Of a DNA stretch of 64,000 nt, positions 44,137-52,740 are shown piece after piece. The stretch spans positions 1 to 64,000 of the forward strand of contig NZ_JANUXZ010000004.1 in NCBI RefSeq assembly GCF_024834055.1, in the 5' to 3' direction. The number at the start of each line of letters is the position of its first letter. The stretch's first letter is position 1. A program made the translations under genes and the position numbers. Source of the DNA: Corynebacterium sp. ES2730-CONJ. GTDB lineage: Bacteria; Actinomycetota; Actinomycetes; Mycobacteriales; Mycobacteriaceae. The notes under the pieces are model-generated. The model saw only the letters and a program-made list of their open reading frames with translations. It was not told where the DNA came from and made no database searches.

Positions 44137-45569
44137 TGGCACTTTTGGCTGCAGTACGCTCACTCTTCCAAACCCCTTACCGGGTAGCAACTATCGACGT
44201 TGCCAGAGCGACCCCACTGGCGCCGCTGGCACCTGTTGATTTTAGCGACCAAGTGCAGGTCAGCGCGGTACTCGATGTAGCCGCGCGCATTGGTGATATT
44301 CTCATTGCGGCCGGGACTACGCATACCGACGCCACCTATCAAGTCAAGGCTATCCTAGAGACCTTCGGATTATGGGACGCCCACGTTGATTTTACCAATA
44401 GTCGCATTCGTATCTTCGCCCGTATAAGCGGCGACTATAACGAACCCATCAATATCATTCGCGTCATCAGCAGCCCTCCCAATGATTACCACCGTCTTCG
44501 GCGGGTCGATGCCCTCATTCGAGATATCCACGCTCGCCGAGTCGATGTGGACACTGCCGATCGAATCTTGACCGAGATTATAACTGCTCCACCCACGGTA
44601 GGTATTTGGGGCATCATGGCCTCGTGGGCTGTTCTCGGCGGGGCTGTAACCGTGCTCATTGGCGGCGATATTTGGGTAGCTTTAACGTCTATGATTGCGG
44701 CCTTTGCGGTGGTGTGGGTGGCCACTGAGTTATCAAAGAAGGGAATGCCGCTTTTTCTTTTCAATGCCATTGGTGGCTTGATTGTGTCTATACTGGCGGC
44801 CCTGGCCTACCACGCAGGTGCTGAGCTGGGATTGATATTGCGCCCATCTATGGTGATTGCTACCGGAATTATTGCCTTGGCTGCTGGTCTCACCCTCTTT
44901 CAGGCCATTCAAAATGGTATATCCAACTCCCCAGTCACTGGAAGTGCTCGATTTTTTGACACAATGATCGCCACCGGCGGCATCGTGGCAGGCGTAGCGA
45001 TGGGTATTGCACTGTCCAATTACCTCGGTATTCCCTTGCCACCCATGCAAACCCAACCAAATCCCAATTTTGCCTCGATGACCTTGAGGATTGTCGCGGG
45101 CGCTTTTGCCGCGGCGGGATTCGCACGTGGCTGTTTCGCAGATTGGTCCTCGGTTTGGGTGGCCAGCATCGTTAGTCTTTTTTCCACCAGTATCTTTTAT
45201 CTCACCGTGATGCCCTTAGGTTTAGGCGGTATTACGAGCTCGGCTATAGCTGCAACTTTTATTGGGCTCATTGGCGGTTTATTAGCGCGCGGCTACGGGG
45301 TCCCACCACTGATCGTCTCGGCCTCAGCCGCGACCCCTCTGCTACCTGGTTTGGCAATTTATCGGGGTCTGTATGCCTTGACCCACGAGCAAATTCTCAC
45401 CGGTTTTTCTAATCTCACGATCGCTCTTGCTATTGCTGCAGCTCTAAGCGCAGGGGTTTACTTAGGTGAATGGATAGCCAGGCGCATCAAGCGCCCTCGA
45501 GGTTTGCGTCGCTATATGCGCTTTAAGCGCATGCGGGCACGCGAAACATCGTATTTCACCGAAGATTAA
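44136..45569 (+). CDS. thrE: Threonine/serine exporter ThrE
   Basis: ThrE exports threonine and serine across the cytoplasmic membrane. The 477-residue protein has the two-domain ThrE layout: a soluble N-terminal domain (about 30-145) with LDVAARIGDILIAAGTTHTD, and a membrane domain of about ten helices from 165 to 460. GTTHTDATYQVKAILETFGL and SARFFDTMIATGGIVAGVAMG are family-typical. The start overlaps the preceding MFS stop by one base. C. glutamicum ThrE lies at a comparable place next to the otsA region. It is followed by a terminator at 45624-45658. Confidence 0.9.
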   Translation: MALLAAVRSLFQTPYRVATIDVARATPLAPLAPVDFSDQVQVSAVLDVAARIGDILIAAGTTHTDATYQVKAILETFGLWDAHVDFTNSRIRIFARISGDYNEPINIIRVISSPPNDYHRLRRVDALIRDIHARRVDVDTADRILTEIITAPPTVGIWGIMASWAVLGGAVTVLIGGDIWVALTSMIAAFAVVWVATELSKKGMPLFLFNAIGGLIVSILAALAYHAGAELGLILRPSMVIATGIIALAAGLTLFQAIQNGISNSPVTGSARFFDTMIATGGIVAGVAMGIALSNYLGIPLPPMQTQPNPNFASMTLRIVAGAFAAAGFARGCFADWSSVWVASIVSLFSTSIFYLTVMPLGLGGITSSAIAATFIGLIGGLLARGYGVPPLIVSASAATPLLPGLAIYRGLYALTHEQILTGFSNLTIALAIAAALSAGVYLGEWIARRIKRPRGLRRYMRFKRMRARETSYFTED

Positions 45570-45623
45570 ACCAGCATTTATACCCCCTCAGTTCCCCCCA
45601 CTCTTCGAGCACCGCTTAGCGCC

Positions 45624-45658
45624 AGGGACAGAGCGAAATCTGTTGTCCCTCTACTTTT
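45624..45658 (+). terminator. Terminator after the MFS-thrE operon
   Basis: AGGGACA (45624-45630) pairs with TGTCCCT (45644-45650), followed by CTACTTTTTA. It ends the plus-strand operon ahead of the convergent tRNA-Thr. Confidence 0.7.
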
Positions 45659-45948
45659 TATTGCCCTGAGAAAGGGGCGCGTACAGCGCCACTTAAAAGC
45701 ACGCTCGTGAAAGCTATTAGGTGTGCTGTCAGAAAAATTAGTGGGCGGGGAGGTATATAAATCCCAAGGAAAGGCCGGCCCGTCTCCTCCGAAGGACTTC
45801 GCTCCGCACGTGTCCGCTCAGCCCCCATGCCTTAACTTTCAGTACTTTAGTTCTGGCCTTTTAAGCCTACGCCTCACGTGTAAAACTCCAGCTCCACCAC
45901 TTAAAGCGAACCTCCTGGGATGCTACCTGTCCGCGAAAATTAACGGTA
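45659..45948. other. Intergenic region between thrE and tRNA-Thr
   Basis: About 290 bases without a supportable gene. An 87-codon plus-strand frame (45723-45986) has no ribosome site and runs into tRNA-Thr, so I treat it as noise. Confidence 0.45.
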
Positions 45949-45980
45949 AAGGCCCCATCCGCAATCACGGGTGGGGCCTT
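45949..45980 (-). terminator. Terminator of tRNA-Thr
   Basis: A 13-bp stem (45949-45961 with 45968-45980, core AAGGCCCCA/TGGGGCCTT, one T-G pair) closes a 6-base loop. It lies 5 bases past the tRNA on the minus strand. Confidence 0.82.
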
Positions 45981-45985
45981 AAGTG

Positions 45986-46058
45986 AGCTGGAGACGAGAC
46001 TTGAACTCGCAACCACCGGTTTACAAGACCGGTGCGCTACCAATTGCGCCACTCCAGC
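45986..46058 (-). tRNA. tRNA-Thr (TGT)
   Basis: The 73-base cloverleaf has acceptor GCTGGAG paired with CTCCAGC, anticodon TGT in the loop CTTGTAA and T-loop TTCAAGT. CCA is not encoded. It sits between two threonine exporter genes on the opposite strand. Confidence 0.95.
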
Positions 46059-46183
46059 ACTGCTGTGAAATACTACCTAATCTTCCCCAAGAATTTCAAT
46101 GCGCGGGTTTACCGATAGCGTTGCAGCGGGCTATCTTGGGGTAGAACTGATGTACTGTACTCAACGAATTCTAAGGCTCAAGT

Positions 46184-47644
46184 GTGTTTAATCCACTCGT
46201 GTGGTTGAAAACTGTCGCAATGCAAGGCGGCAGATATTCCACGATCGATACCGCGAAGGCAGCGCCGCCGCCTTCGCCGCTCGCCCCTATTGATCTCACC
46301 AACCCCGTAGAGGTGGCCGGGGTCATGGATCTGGCAGCGCGCATCGGTGATATTTTTCTCTCTGCGGGGACATCGAATCGCGATACCGTCGCCTATATTC
46401 AAGCAGTGACCACCTCCTACGGGCTGCACTACACCCACGTAGACATCACTCTTAATACGATCACTATCTTCTCCACTATTGGGGTAGAGAAAAAGGTGCC
46501 ACTGAGTGTTTTCAGAGTGGTCAGCCGCATGAATGTAGATTTCTCGAAACTCAGCGAGATCGACCGCCTCATCCGATCGATCCGCGGTGGCGCTACTCCG
46601 CCACAGGTTGCCGAGAAGATCCTCAACGAACTTTTTCAGACTCCCTCGCGGCGCACCTTCCGGCGTAGCCTCTTAGGGTGGGGTGGCATGGGAGCGGCCG
46701 TTGCAGTAGGCGCAGGGGGTGGATTCGCGGCAGCAGTGATCAGTTTTATTATCGCCGTGCTCATTCAATGGAGCTCCGCTGTGCTGGCCCGGCATAATCT
46801 GCCTACCTTTTTCCAGATGCTACTCGGGGGGTTCATCACCACCGTTCCAGCTGCCTTGACCTATCAAATCACCTTAAATAACGCCTCGCCGATCTTTCCT
46901 TCGCATATTATCGCAGCGGGCATTGTGGTGATGCTCGCCTCGCTCTCACTCGTGCAATCCATGCAAGACGGAATGATGGGGGCTCCTGTGACCGCGAGTG
47001 CCCGTTTCTTTGAAACGATGCTCTCTACCGGTGCCATCGTGGCAGGCGTGGGTGCCGGACTCCAGGTGAGTGAATTTTTAGGGATTACTCTCCCTCCGCT
47101 GGAAAATCTGAGCCTCTTAAGTTTTACTTCAGCCACGGTCAAGCTGCTGGCCGGAGGGTTTGCTGCCTTCTCGTTCGCGGTTGCATGCCGAGCGGAGTTC
47201 TCGAGTACTGTGGCGGCGGCTTTTAACTCTATGCTTGGGCTTTTTGTTTATTATTTCCTGGTTCTACCCTTTGGCCTCAGCGAGATTATCGGAGCTGCCA
47301 TCGCTGCCTCTGTTATTGGTTTGGCTGGAGGTTTAATTGCCAGGCGTTTTCTCATCCCCCCGCTCATTACCGCGGTCTCGGGTATCACTCCGTTACTTCC
47401 TGGCCTGGCTATTTATCGGGGAATGTACGCAGCCTTGAATGAACAGGTACTGCTGAGTTTCACCAATATTTCCGTAGCTCTCTCGGTAGCGGCAGCACTT
47501 GCCAGTGGCGTTGTATTTGGTGAATGGATGGCACGAAGGATACGCCGGAAACCACGATTGAATTTCTACGGATCTTTCAAAACCTATGGTAAGCCGGTGG
47601 CACGCAGTAAAAAACCGCCGCTAAAAAATAAAGACAAGAAGTGA
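46184..47644 (+). CDS. Second ThrE-like threonine/serine exporter
   Basis: The 486-residue paralogue of ThrE shares the whole domain plan: LDLAARIGDIFLSAGTSNRD in the soluble N-terminal part, matching LDVAARIGDILIAAGTTHTD of the first copy, then helices from about 160 to 460 with SARFFETMLSTGAIVAGVGAG. The start is GTG, with AAGG and AAG just upstream. The C-terminus has a basic tail of about 30 residues (from FGEWMARRIRRKPRL onward) absent or different in the first copy. Whether it exports threonine, serine or another solute cannot be told; divergence suggests a distinct role. Confidence 0.85.
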   Translation: MFNPLVWLKTVAMQGGRYSTIDTAKAAPPPSPLAPIDLTNPVEVAGVMDLAARIGDIFLSAGTSNRDTVAYIQAVTTSYGLHYTHVDITLNTITIFSTIGVEKKVPLSVFRVVSRMNVDFSKLSEIDRLIRSIRGGATPPQVAEKILNELFQTPSRRTFRRSLLGWGGMGAAVAVGAGGGFAAAVISFIIAVLIQWSSAVLARHNLPTFFQMLLGGFITTVPAALTYQITLNNASPIFPSHIIAAGIVVMLASLSLVQSMQDGMMGAPVTASARFFETMLSTGAIVAGVGAGLQVSEFLGITLPPLENLSLLSFTSATVKLLAGGFAAFSFAVACRAEFSSTVAAAFNSMLGLFVYYFLVLPFGLSEIIGAAIAASVIGLAGGLIARRFLIPPLITAVSGITPLLPGLAIYRGMYAALNEQVLLSFTNISVALSVAAALASGVVFGEWMARRIRRKPRLNFYGSFKTYGKPVARSKKPPLKNKDKK

Positions 47645-47742
47645 CCGTGTCACCCTTGACGCTTTCACAAGCTTAAAAGCTCTGCTAGAATGTGTCTTTT
47701 GCATGATTGTGAACAAAATATATTCTCACAAAGGAGAAGGCT

Positions 47743-48117
47743 TTGCCACCGAAGGTCACTGATACCAGAACCCCTGCGGAGTCCCTGCACGCGGTGGAAG
47801 CGGAAACTGCAGCAGCTGCTCGGAAAGTAGTGGCTTCTTATGCTCACGATTTCTTCGACGGCGTCACCTTAATGTGCATGCTGGGGATCGAAACTGAGGG
47901 CCTCAACTACCAAAAGGTTGCCGCCGACCACGAGGCAGCTCTCGCCCCGAAGAAGGTTACTAAGAAGGCTAAAGCAACTAAGAAGGCCTCAAAAAAGACC
48001 ACCACTAAGAAGACAACGAAGAAAACCACCGCTAAAAAGACAGCGGCTAAAAAAACCACTGCTAAAAAGGCAACAAAGAAAGCGACGAAGAAGACTACCA
48101 AGGCTACTCAGGCCTAA
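47743..48117 (+). CDS. Small protein with histone H1-like Lys/Ala/Thr-rich tail
   Basis: The 124-residue protein starts with TTG, 6 bases after AAGGAG. Its N-terminal part (residues 1-70, for example VEAETAAAARKVVASYAHDF) is a short helical domain I do not recognise. The C-terminal half (from about residue 70) is almost only Lys, Ala and Thr in a repeated KKTTxKK pattern, like histone H1 tails and bacterial H1-like nucleoid proteins. DNA binding is inferred from that composition. The -10 element TATATT near 47720 and a leader of about 20 bases fit a promoter. A terminator follows it. It lies between a ThrE paralogue and otsA. Confidence 0.78.
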   Translation: MPPKVTDTRTPAESLHAVEAETAAAARKVVASYAHDFFDGVTLMCMLGIETEGLNYQKVAADHEAALAPKKVTKKAKATKKASKKTTTKKTTKKTTAKKTAAKKTTAKKATKKATKKTTKATQA

Positions 48118-48158
48118 GGCCCGCACGAAGGTATCGCGGTAGCATTATTACACCACCT

Positions 48159-48189
48159 TCTCCTCCAAACTTTTTGGGGGAGATTTTTT
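48159..48189 (+). terminator. Terminator after the H1-like gene
   Basis: An 11-bp stem with T-G pairs (48159-48169 with 48173-48183) has a CTT loop and is followed by TTTTTT. It separates the H1-like gene from otsA. Confidence 0.88.
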
Positions 48190-48205
48190 AAGAGGACTAA
48201 GATGC

Positions 48206-49636
48206 ATGAATTCCCCTCACGCGCCCACAGGCACCCATGATTTCGTGGTGGTGGCTAACCGACTACCGGTAGATTTGACTATTGATAACCTTGGGGCCTC
48301 CACGTGGAGCCCGAGCCCAGGTGGACTGGTTAGTGCCTTGTCCCCCATCTTAAGCAAACACTCCGGGTGTTGGGTGGGATGGCCCGGAGCCATCGTAGAA
48401 AAACTAGAACCCTTTCATACCGATAACGGCATTCTCCTCCATCCTGTGGAGTTGACTCGCGTCGATTACGAGAATTTCTATGAGGGCTTTTCTAATGCCA
48501 CGCTATGGCCGCTGTACCACGACCTTATTGTAAGCCCAGAATATCGCTACGATTGGTGGCAGTCGTATCACGCGGTGAATGTGAAATTTGCCGAAGAGGC
48601 TGCCAGTGTTGCAGCCCCCGGGGCTACGGTATGGGTCCAAGATTATCAGCTCCAGCTCGTACCTGGCCTCTTGCGGGAGCTGCGCCCTGATCTGACTATT
48701 GGGCTGTTTTTACATATTCCGTTCCCAGCCCCGGATCTTTTTCGCCAGCTGCCGTGGCGCACCGATATCCTGGCGGGCATGTTGGGCGCTGACCTCATCG
48801 GTTTCCACCTGATATCCAATGCCCAAAATTTCCTCGATATTGTCGATCGCTACCATCCAGAGCGAGTCAGTGGATCCGTAAAGGTCCGCCAGCCAAACGC
48901 TACAATTCACACCGATGATGATCGCGTAGTTAAAGTGGCCGCCTTTCCAATCTCTATTGATCCTGAGCCCTTTGTATCAGCCCACGTAGACAGAACTCGT
49001 GTACGTAGGGAGATGGGTAATCCCGAGACACTCATTTTGGGAGTTGACCGCCTAGACTATACGAAGGGGATTTTACAGCGACTGGAGGCCTTGGAAAGTT
49101 TACTCGAGGAGGGGTTGATTGATCACCGCACCAGCTTTGTTCAGATCGCCACTCCTTCCAGAGAGCGCATCGACCACTATCAGGCCACGCGCAGCAAAGT
49201 TGAAGAGGCCGTTGGTCGCATCAATGGGCGCTTTGGGGCGCTAGGTAAGCCTGTGGTGAGCTACCATCATGCATCGCTGTCGAAGGAGCGTCTGATCGAG
49301 CTCTATAGCGCCGCCGATATTATGCTGGTCACCCCATTCAAGGACGGCATGAATTTGGTGGCTAAAGAGTATGTTGCTTGCCACGGAGACGGGTCTGGGG
49401 CGTTGGTGCTCAGCGAATTTGCTGGCGCAGCCACCGAGCTCGTCGACGCATATTTGTGCAATCCCTTCGATAGTGAATCTATTAAGGCTGAGATTCATAA
49501 TGCGATGATGGCACTAGCAACGCAACCGGAAATCCCCCAGAAACGGATGCTCACCATGTACCAGCAGGTTATAACGCATGATGTTGATCTGTGGGCTCGC
49601 TCCTATCTCGACGCTTTGAAGGAATCTTCCCGATGA
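48206..49636 (+). CDS. otsA: Trehalose-6-phosphate synthase
   Basis: OtsA transfers glucose from UDP-glucose to glucose-6-phosphate, giving trehalose-6-phosphate, needed for osmoprotection and, in corynebacteria, for trehalose mycolates of the outer membrane. The 476-residue GT20 protein has VVVANRLPVDL, WVQDYQLQLVPGLLRELRP, FLHIPFPAPDLFRQLPWR, LGVDRLDYTKGILQRLEAL and TPFKDGMNLVAKEYVACHG. The ATG follows AGAGGA. It opens otsA-lipoprotein-otsB, in which each stop overlaps the next start (ATGA), so the three are coupled. IpsA lies downstream, convergent. Confidence 0.97.
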   Translation: MNSPHAPTGTHDFVVVANRLPVDLTIDNLGASTWSPSPGGLVSALSPILSKHSGCWVGWPGAIVEKLEPFHTDNGILLHPVELTRVDYENFYEGFSNATLWPLYHDLIVSPEYRYDWWQSYHAVNVKFAEEAASVAAPGATVWVQDYQLQLVPGLLRELRPDLTIGLFLHIPFPAPDLFRQLPWRTDILAGMLGADLIGFHLISNAQNFLDIVDRYHPERVSGSVKVRQPNATIHTDDDRVVKVAAFPISIDPEPFVSAHVDRTRVRREMGNPETLILGVDRLDYTKGILQRLEALESLLEEGLIDHRTSFVQIATPSRERIDHYQATRSKVEEAVGRINGRFGALGKPVVSYHHASLSKERLIELYSAADIMLVTPFKDGMNLVAKEYVACHGDGSGALVLSEFAGAATELVDAYLCNPFDSESIKAEIHNAMMALATQPEIPQKRMLTMYQQVITHDVDLWARSYLDALKESSR

Positions 49637-50097
49637 AACAACGTCTCTTACTCGTGGGTATTCTTGCGCTATCCGCGTGCGCACCCACCCCCACCCTAGT
49701 AGGCACCACATGGCAAGTCACCGATGTGTTTAGTAGCGCAGATCTGCCCTCGACCCTTCCAGATGATAATGCAACGAAGGTGACTATCAGTTTTGGTAAT
49801 TCCACCATTGTGGGCTTCAGCGGATGTTCGCAGTTTACAGCAACAGCTAACTATAAAAAGGATTCCGCTCCGGCGCTCATCGATGAGGCTACAACTGTGA
49901 GCTTCTCGGACTTTTCCATCTCCCCCCCAGATGAGCTCGTATGCACAGCTAAGACACGCTATATCCACGATGCACTACAGGATATTCTCACGACGGGCCC
50001 GCTCGAGATTACCCGCCCGCAGCCCGATAGCATGGTGCTGCGTGAACCGCTGACAGCATCGGTGGAACCGAGAGCTATTGGATTGGCACTCCCATGA
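49633..50097 (+). CDS. META-like secreted lipoprotein between otsA and otsB
   Basis: The 154-residue protein starts MKQRLLLVGILALSAC with a lipobox (LSAC, Cys16), so it is exported and lipid-anchored. The mature part has the GTTWQVTDVF motif (about 24-33) and a VGFSGCSQFTATANYKKD stretch, as in META/HslJ domains, plus a pair of cysteines (about 63 and 98). The role is unknown; META proteins in other bacteria are linked to stress resistance. It overlaps otsA and otsB by four bases on each side, so it is probably made with the trehalose pathway. C. glutamicum has a hypothetical gene in the same place. Confidence 0.82.
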   Translation: MKQRLLLVGILALSACAPTPTLVGTTWQVTDVFSSADLPSTLPDDNATKVTISFGNSTIVGFSGCSQFTATANYKKDSAPALIDEATTVSFSDFSISPPDELVCTAKTRYIHDALQDILTTGPLEITRPQPDSMVLREPLTASVEPRAIGLALP

Positions 50098-50843
50098 TCG
50101 CCGAAGCCCCTTCCCTTCTGGTCATCTCTGATTTCGACGGAACTTTGGCAGAATTCTCTCCTGACCCCACCCATGTTCCCGTGAACCAGCGCGCCATGGC
50201 AGCCTTGAAGAATTTAAGTGTTCTGCGTGATACCACGGTTGCCATTCTCTCCGGGCGCGATCGCCGCGGCCTGGCGAGCGTATCTGGGCTAGATCCACGC
50301 GGTGATATCATTCTGGCCGGCTCCCATGGGGCCGAGTCCGAGCTCCTCGCCACCACGATGAGCCCCGAACGAGCCACGGCACTCGATAAGGTCACGGAGC
50401 GATTTGAAGAACTTATTGCAGATCTACCTGGCGCCTTTGTTGAATACAAGCCCTTTCATCGCGTTCTCCACCTCATGGCCGCCGATCAGCACAAGTCTGC
50501 CGATATTGCGGCCTTAGCCCAAGCCGTCGATATTCCAGGGGTTACTATTGCGCCTGGCAAAAATATAGTCGAAGCTGGGGTCTTAGATATCAACAAAGGT
50601 TCATGGATCCGCATAGCCACCTCGGTGTACCAACCCGATGCTGTCATTTTCTTAGGCGATGATACGACCGACGAAGATGGCTTTGACGTCTTGCGCCCGT
50701 GCGATCTATCAGTCAAGGTAGGTGAAGGATTCACCCACGCCAGGAAACGCGTGGCCGATTGTGCAGCAGTAGCAGACCTCCTCGAGGACCTATACCTCCA
50801 GCGTCAGGAGTTTTTATCCTCATCTGGGGAAGCGACTGTTTGA
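50094..50843 (+). CDS. otsB: Trehalose-6-phosphate phosphatase
   Basis: OtsB removes phosphate from trehalose-6-phosphate. The 249-residue HAD-superfamily protein has motif I ISDFDGTLAEF (Asp13, Asp15), ILSGRDRRGL as motif II, and FLGDDTTDEDGFDVLRP as motif IV, with VEYKPFHRVLHL in the cap. The ATG overlaps the lipoprotein stop by four bases. Its last 40 bases overlap the convergent ipsA gene. Confidence 0.96.
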   Translation: MIAEAPSLLVISDFDGTLAEFSPDPTHVPVNQRAMAALKNLSVLRDTTVAILSGRDRRGLASVSGLDPRGDIILAGSHGAESELLATTMSPERATALDKVTERFEELIADLPGAFVEYKPFHRVLHLMAADQHKSADIAALAQAVDIPGVTIAPGKNIVEAGVLDINKGSWIRIATSVYQPDAVIFLGDDTTDEDGFDVLRPCDLSVKVGEGFTHARKRVADCAAVADLLEDLYLQRQEFLSSSGEATV

Positions 50844-51898
50844 CCAGGATTATATCCCACCTCAAGAAGAGTTCGCTGACTGATCTCTTTTCCCTGCAGT
50901 TGCTGAAAAAGAATGCGCCCAGCCCACTCCCCCTTGAGCTTATTGGGTTGGATGACGGTGCTGAGATCCTTTATCAGTGCTGTGCTCGTGCCGTCAAAAC
51001 CGGTCAGAGAGAGCTGTGCTGGAATGGACATACCGTGATCTCGGGCGTAGGCCATTACTCCCAAAGCCATAGTGTCAGTGGTGCATAAAATGGCGGTCAG
51101 ATGGGGATGGCTTCCTAGCAACTCAGCAGCTGCCTGGTAGTTATTCTCCATATCGTTGAGATGGCGCTCGATGATGGGCACGTGCTGCGGATCAATTCCG
51201 GCTGCCGCGAAGACCTCAAGGGCACCGAGCACGCGATCACGTTGCACATGATGCTTGGCCTGGCGGAGCCGATCGGGAAGAACTGGCCCATTATTTGGCT
51301 GTGGTGAAAGGCGGATACACAATATTCCGATTGATCGGTGGCCAGCATGGATAAGCGCCTGGGCTGCGGGAGCAATAGCTTTTTTATCGTCTATTCCCAC
51401 AAAGGGAAAGCGCAGATCACCCTTGGGTTGATCGCAGATGACCCCAGGTAATCCGCGGCGCTCCACAGCGCGAAGAAAGGGTTCATCCGCTGCCACCGAG
51501 TAGATGACAAAACCATCGACCACAGCCTGGTTGAGTAAATCCACGGAATCATTCTCTGCGTGGGGACCTACAGGTATGAGAGTTAAGGAGGTTTGGCTTC
51601 CCGTCGAAGCAGTGGCCATACCCGCGAGGAAATCAACCGAAGCCATATCCTCAAATGCGTAGGTCATATGCTCGGTGAGTAGCACCCCCACGCTCCCAAC
51701 CTCTTTGGTGCGCAATCCGCGTGCCATGGGGTCCGGGCCTGGGTAGCCGCGCTTGGCTGCGGTGGCTAGGATTTTCCTCCGCAATTGTGGGGATAACTCT
51801 TCGGGGCGGTTATAGGCATTGGAGACTGTGGTGCGCGAGACTCCAAGTTCGGCTGCAAGGGAGGCGAGGGAACTTCTGCGGACACGCTTTTTCTCCAT
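50804..51898 (-). CDS. ipsA: LacI-family regulator IpsA
   Basis: In C. glutamicum IpsA activates the inositol-phosphate synthase gene and is released by inositol, tying inositol supply to mycothiol and phosphatidylinositol. The 364-residue protein has an N-terminal HTH (RSSLASLAAELGVSRTTVSN, about 8-27) and a periplasmic-binding-like effector domain (about 65-340) with GVLLTEHMTYAFEDM and AILCTTDTMALGVMAYARDH. I choose the ATG at 51898, the normal LacI start. The name rests on position beside otsAB as in C. glutamicum and the family; the effector is inferred. Confidence 0.82.
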   Translation of the reverse strand: MEKKRVRRSSLASLAAELGVSRTTVSNAYNRPEELSPQLRRKILATAAKRGYPGPDPMARGLRTKEVGSVGVLLTEHMTYAFEDMASVDFLAGMATASTGSQTSLTLIPVGPHAENDSVDLLNQAVVDGFVIYSVAADEPFLRAVERRGLPGVICDQPKGDLRFPFVGIDDKKAIAPAAQALIHAGHRSIGILCIRLSPQPNNGPVLPDRLRQAKHHVQRDRVLGALEVFAAAGIDPQHVPIIERHLNDMENNYQAAAELLGSHPHLTAILCTTDTMALGVMAYARDHGMSIPAQLSLTGFDGTSTALIKDLSTVIQPNKLKGEWAGRILFQQLQGKEISQRTLLEVGYNPGQTVASPDEDKNS

Positions 51899-51930
51899 AC
51901 TCTTTAGGCTACTGCCTAAAATAGGACAGT

Positions 51931-52740
51931 ATGAGTATAGAGCGGGCCGTATTTCACACCTCAACCGGCCAAGAGCGCCAGTACCTTTTCAACCCAGCGG
52001 CGCAACCTAGTGGAGATATCTTCATCTTTCTTCACGGATCCACGCAATCAGCGCAGGTAATCCGCCACTTCAGTGGCAACCAGTGGGACCGGCTCAACGA
52101 TTACGGCCTCCACGTTATTTACCCCGAGGGAATCGGACGGCACTGGAATGACGGAAGAAAATACTTCGCTGAGCGCACCCGACTCCTCGAAACTGACGAT
52201 GCTGCCTTTATCAACGAACTAGCCCGATCCATAGCCCCCAACGGGCGAGTATTCTGCGGCGGATTTTCCAATGGCGGCCATATGGTCTTTCGGTTGCTCC
52301 ACGAATACCCAGGGCTAATATCTGGCGCTCTCATAATCGGTGCCACGCAACCGGTGGCGGAAGAATTCTTGTGTAGCGCACACGGCTATATCCCTACGCC
52401 GACACTTTTGATGCACGGCACCGATGATCCCATCATTCCCTTCGCTGGTGGCGATATTCAGTTGGTATCCCGCAATAATCGCGGGCGCGTCCTGGGCTTA
52501 GAGGACACCGCCCACTATTATGCAGTCTTGAATCGAGAAAACCGCCCAGCCACACGGGTGACGGGCTTAAGCGGCTATCAGTATCTCGATTATGGCAGTG
52601 TAGTGGCCTATATTCTCGAGGGCGTCGGCCACCATATTCCTACGGCACAACCAGTTGAATCAACGGTGCTAGGCCCTGGAACTGATCGCTTTGAGGCCGT
52701 TGACGCAGCGATAGATTTCTTCGGTTTTCAGCGCGCTTAA
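51931..52740 (+). CDS. PHB depolymerase-like alpha/beta hydrolase (LpqC/esterase type)
   Basis: The 269-residue protein belongs to the polyhydroxybutyrate depolymerase/esterase family of alpha/beta hydrolases. [10 protein letters not shown] near residue 31 forms the oxyanion region; the nucleophile is in [16 protein letters not shown] (about 108-123). [16 protein letters not shown] (about 157-172) carries the acid, and GVGHHIPT the histidine. No signal peptide is evident, so it is likely cytoplasmic, unlike mycobacterial LpqC. The substrate is unknown. It is divergent from ipsA with 32 bases between starts and overlaps rlmB by 4 bases at the stop. Confidence 0.85.
   Translation: MSIERAVFHTSTGQERQYLFNPAAQPSGDIFIFLHGSTQSAQVIRHFSGNQWDRLNDYGLHVIYPEGIGRHWNDGRKYFAERTRLLETDDAAFINELARSIAPNGRVFCGGFSNGGHMVFRLLHEYPGLISGALIIGATQPVAEEFLCSAHGYIPTPTLLMHGTDDPIIPFAGGDIQLVSRNNRGRVLGLEDTAHYYAVLNRENRPATRVTGLSGYQYLDYGSVVAYILEGVGHHIPTAQPVESTVLGPGTDRFEAVDAAIDFFGFQRA

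Noticed and set aside
45723-45986. 87-codon plus-strand frame near tRNA-Thr
   Set aside because: No ribosome site, and it ends inside the tRNA gene and its terminator.
47940-48115. Tandem DNA repeat or CRISPR-like array
   Set aside because: The repeated AAGAAG/ACC pattern is the codon pattern of the Lys/Thr/Ala-rich tail of the H1-like protein, with no spacers.
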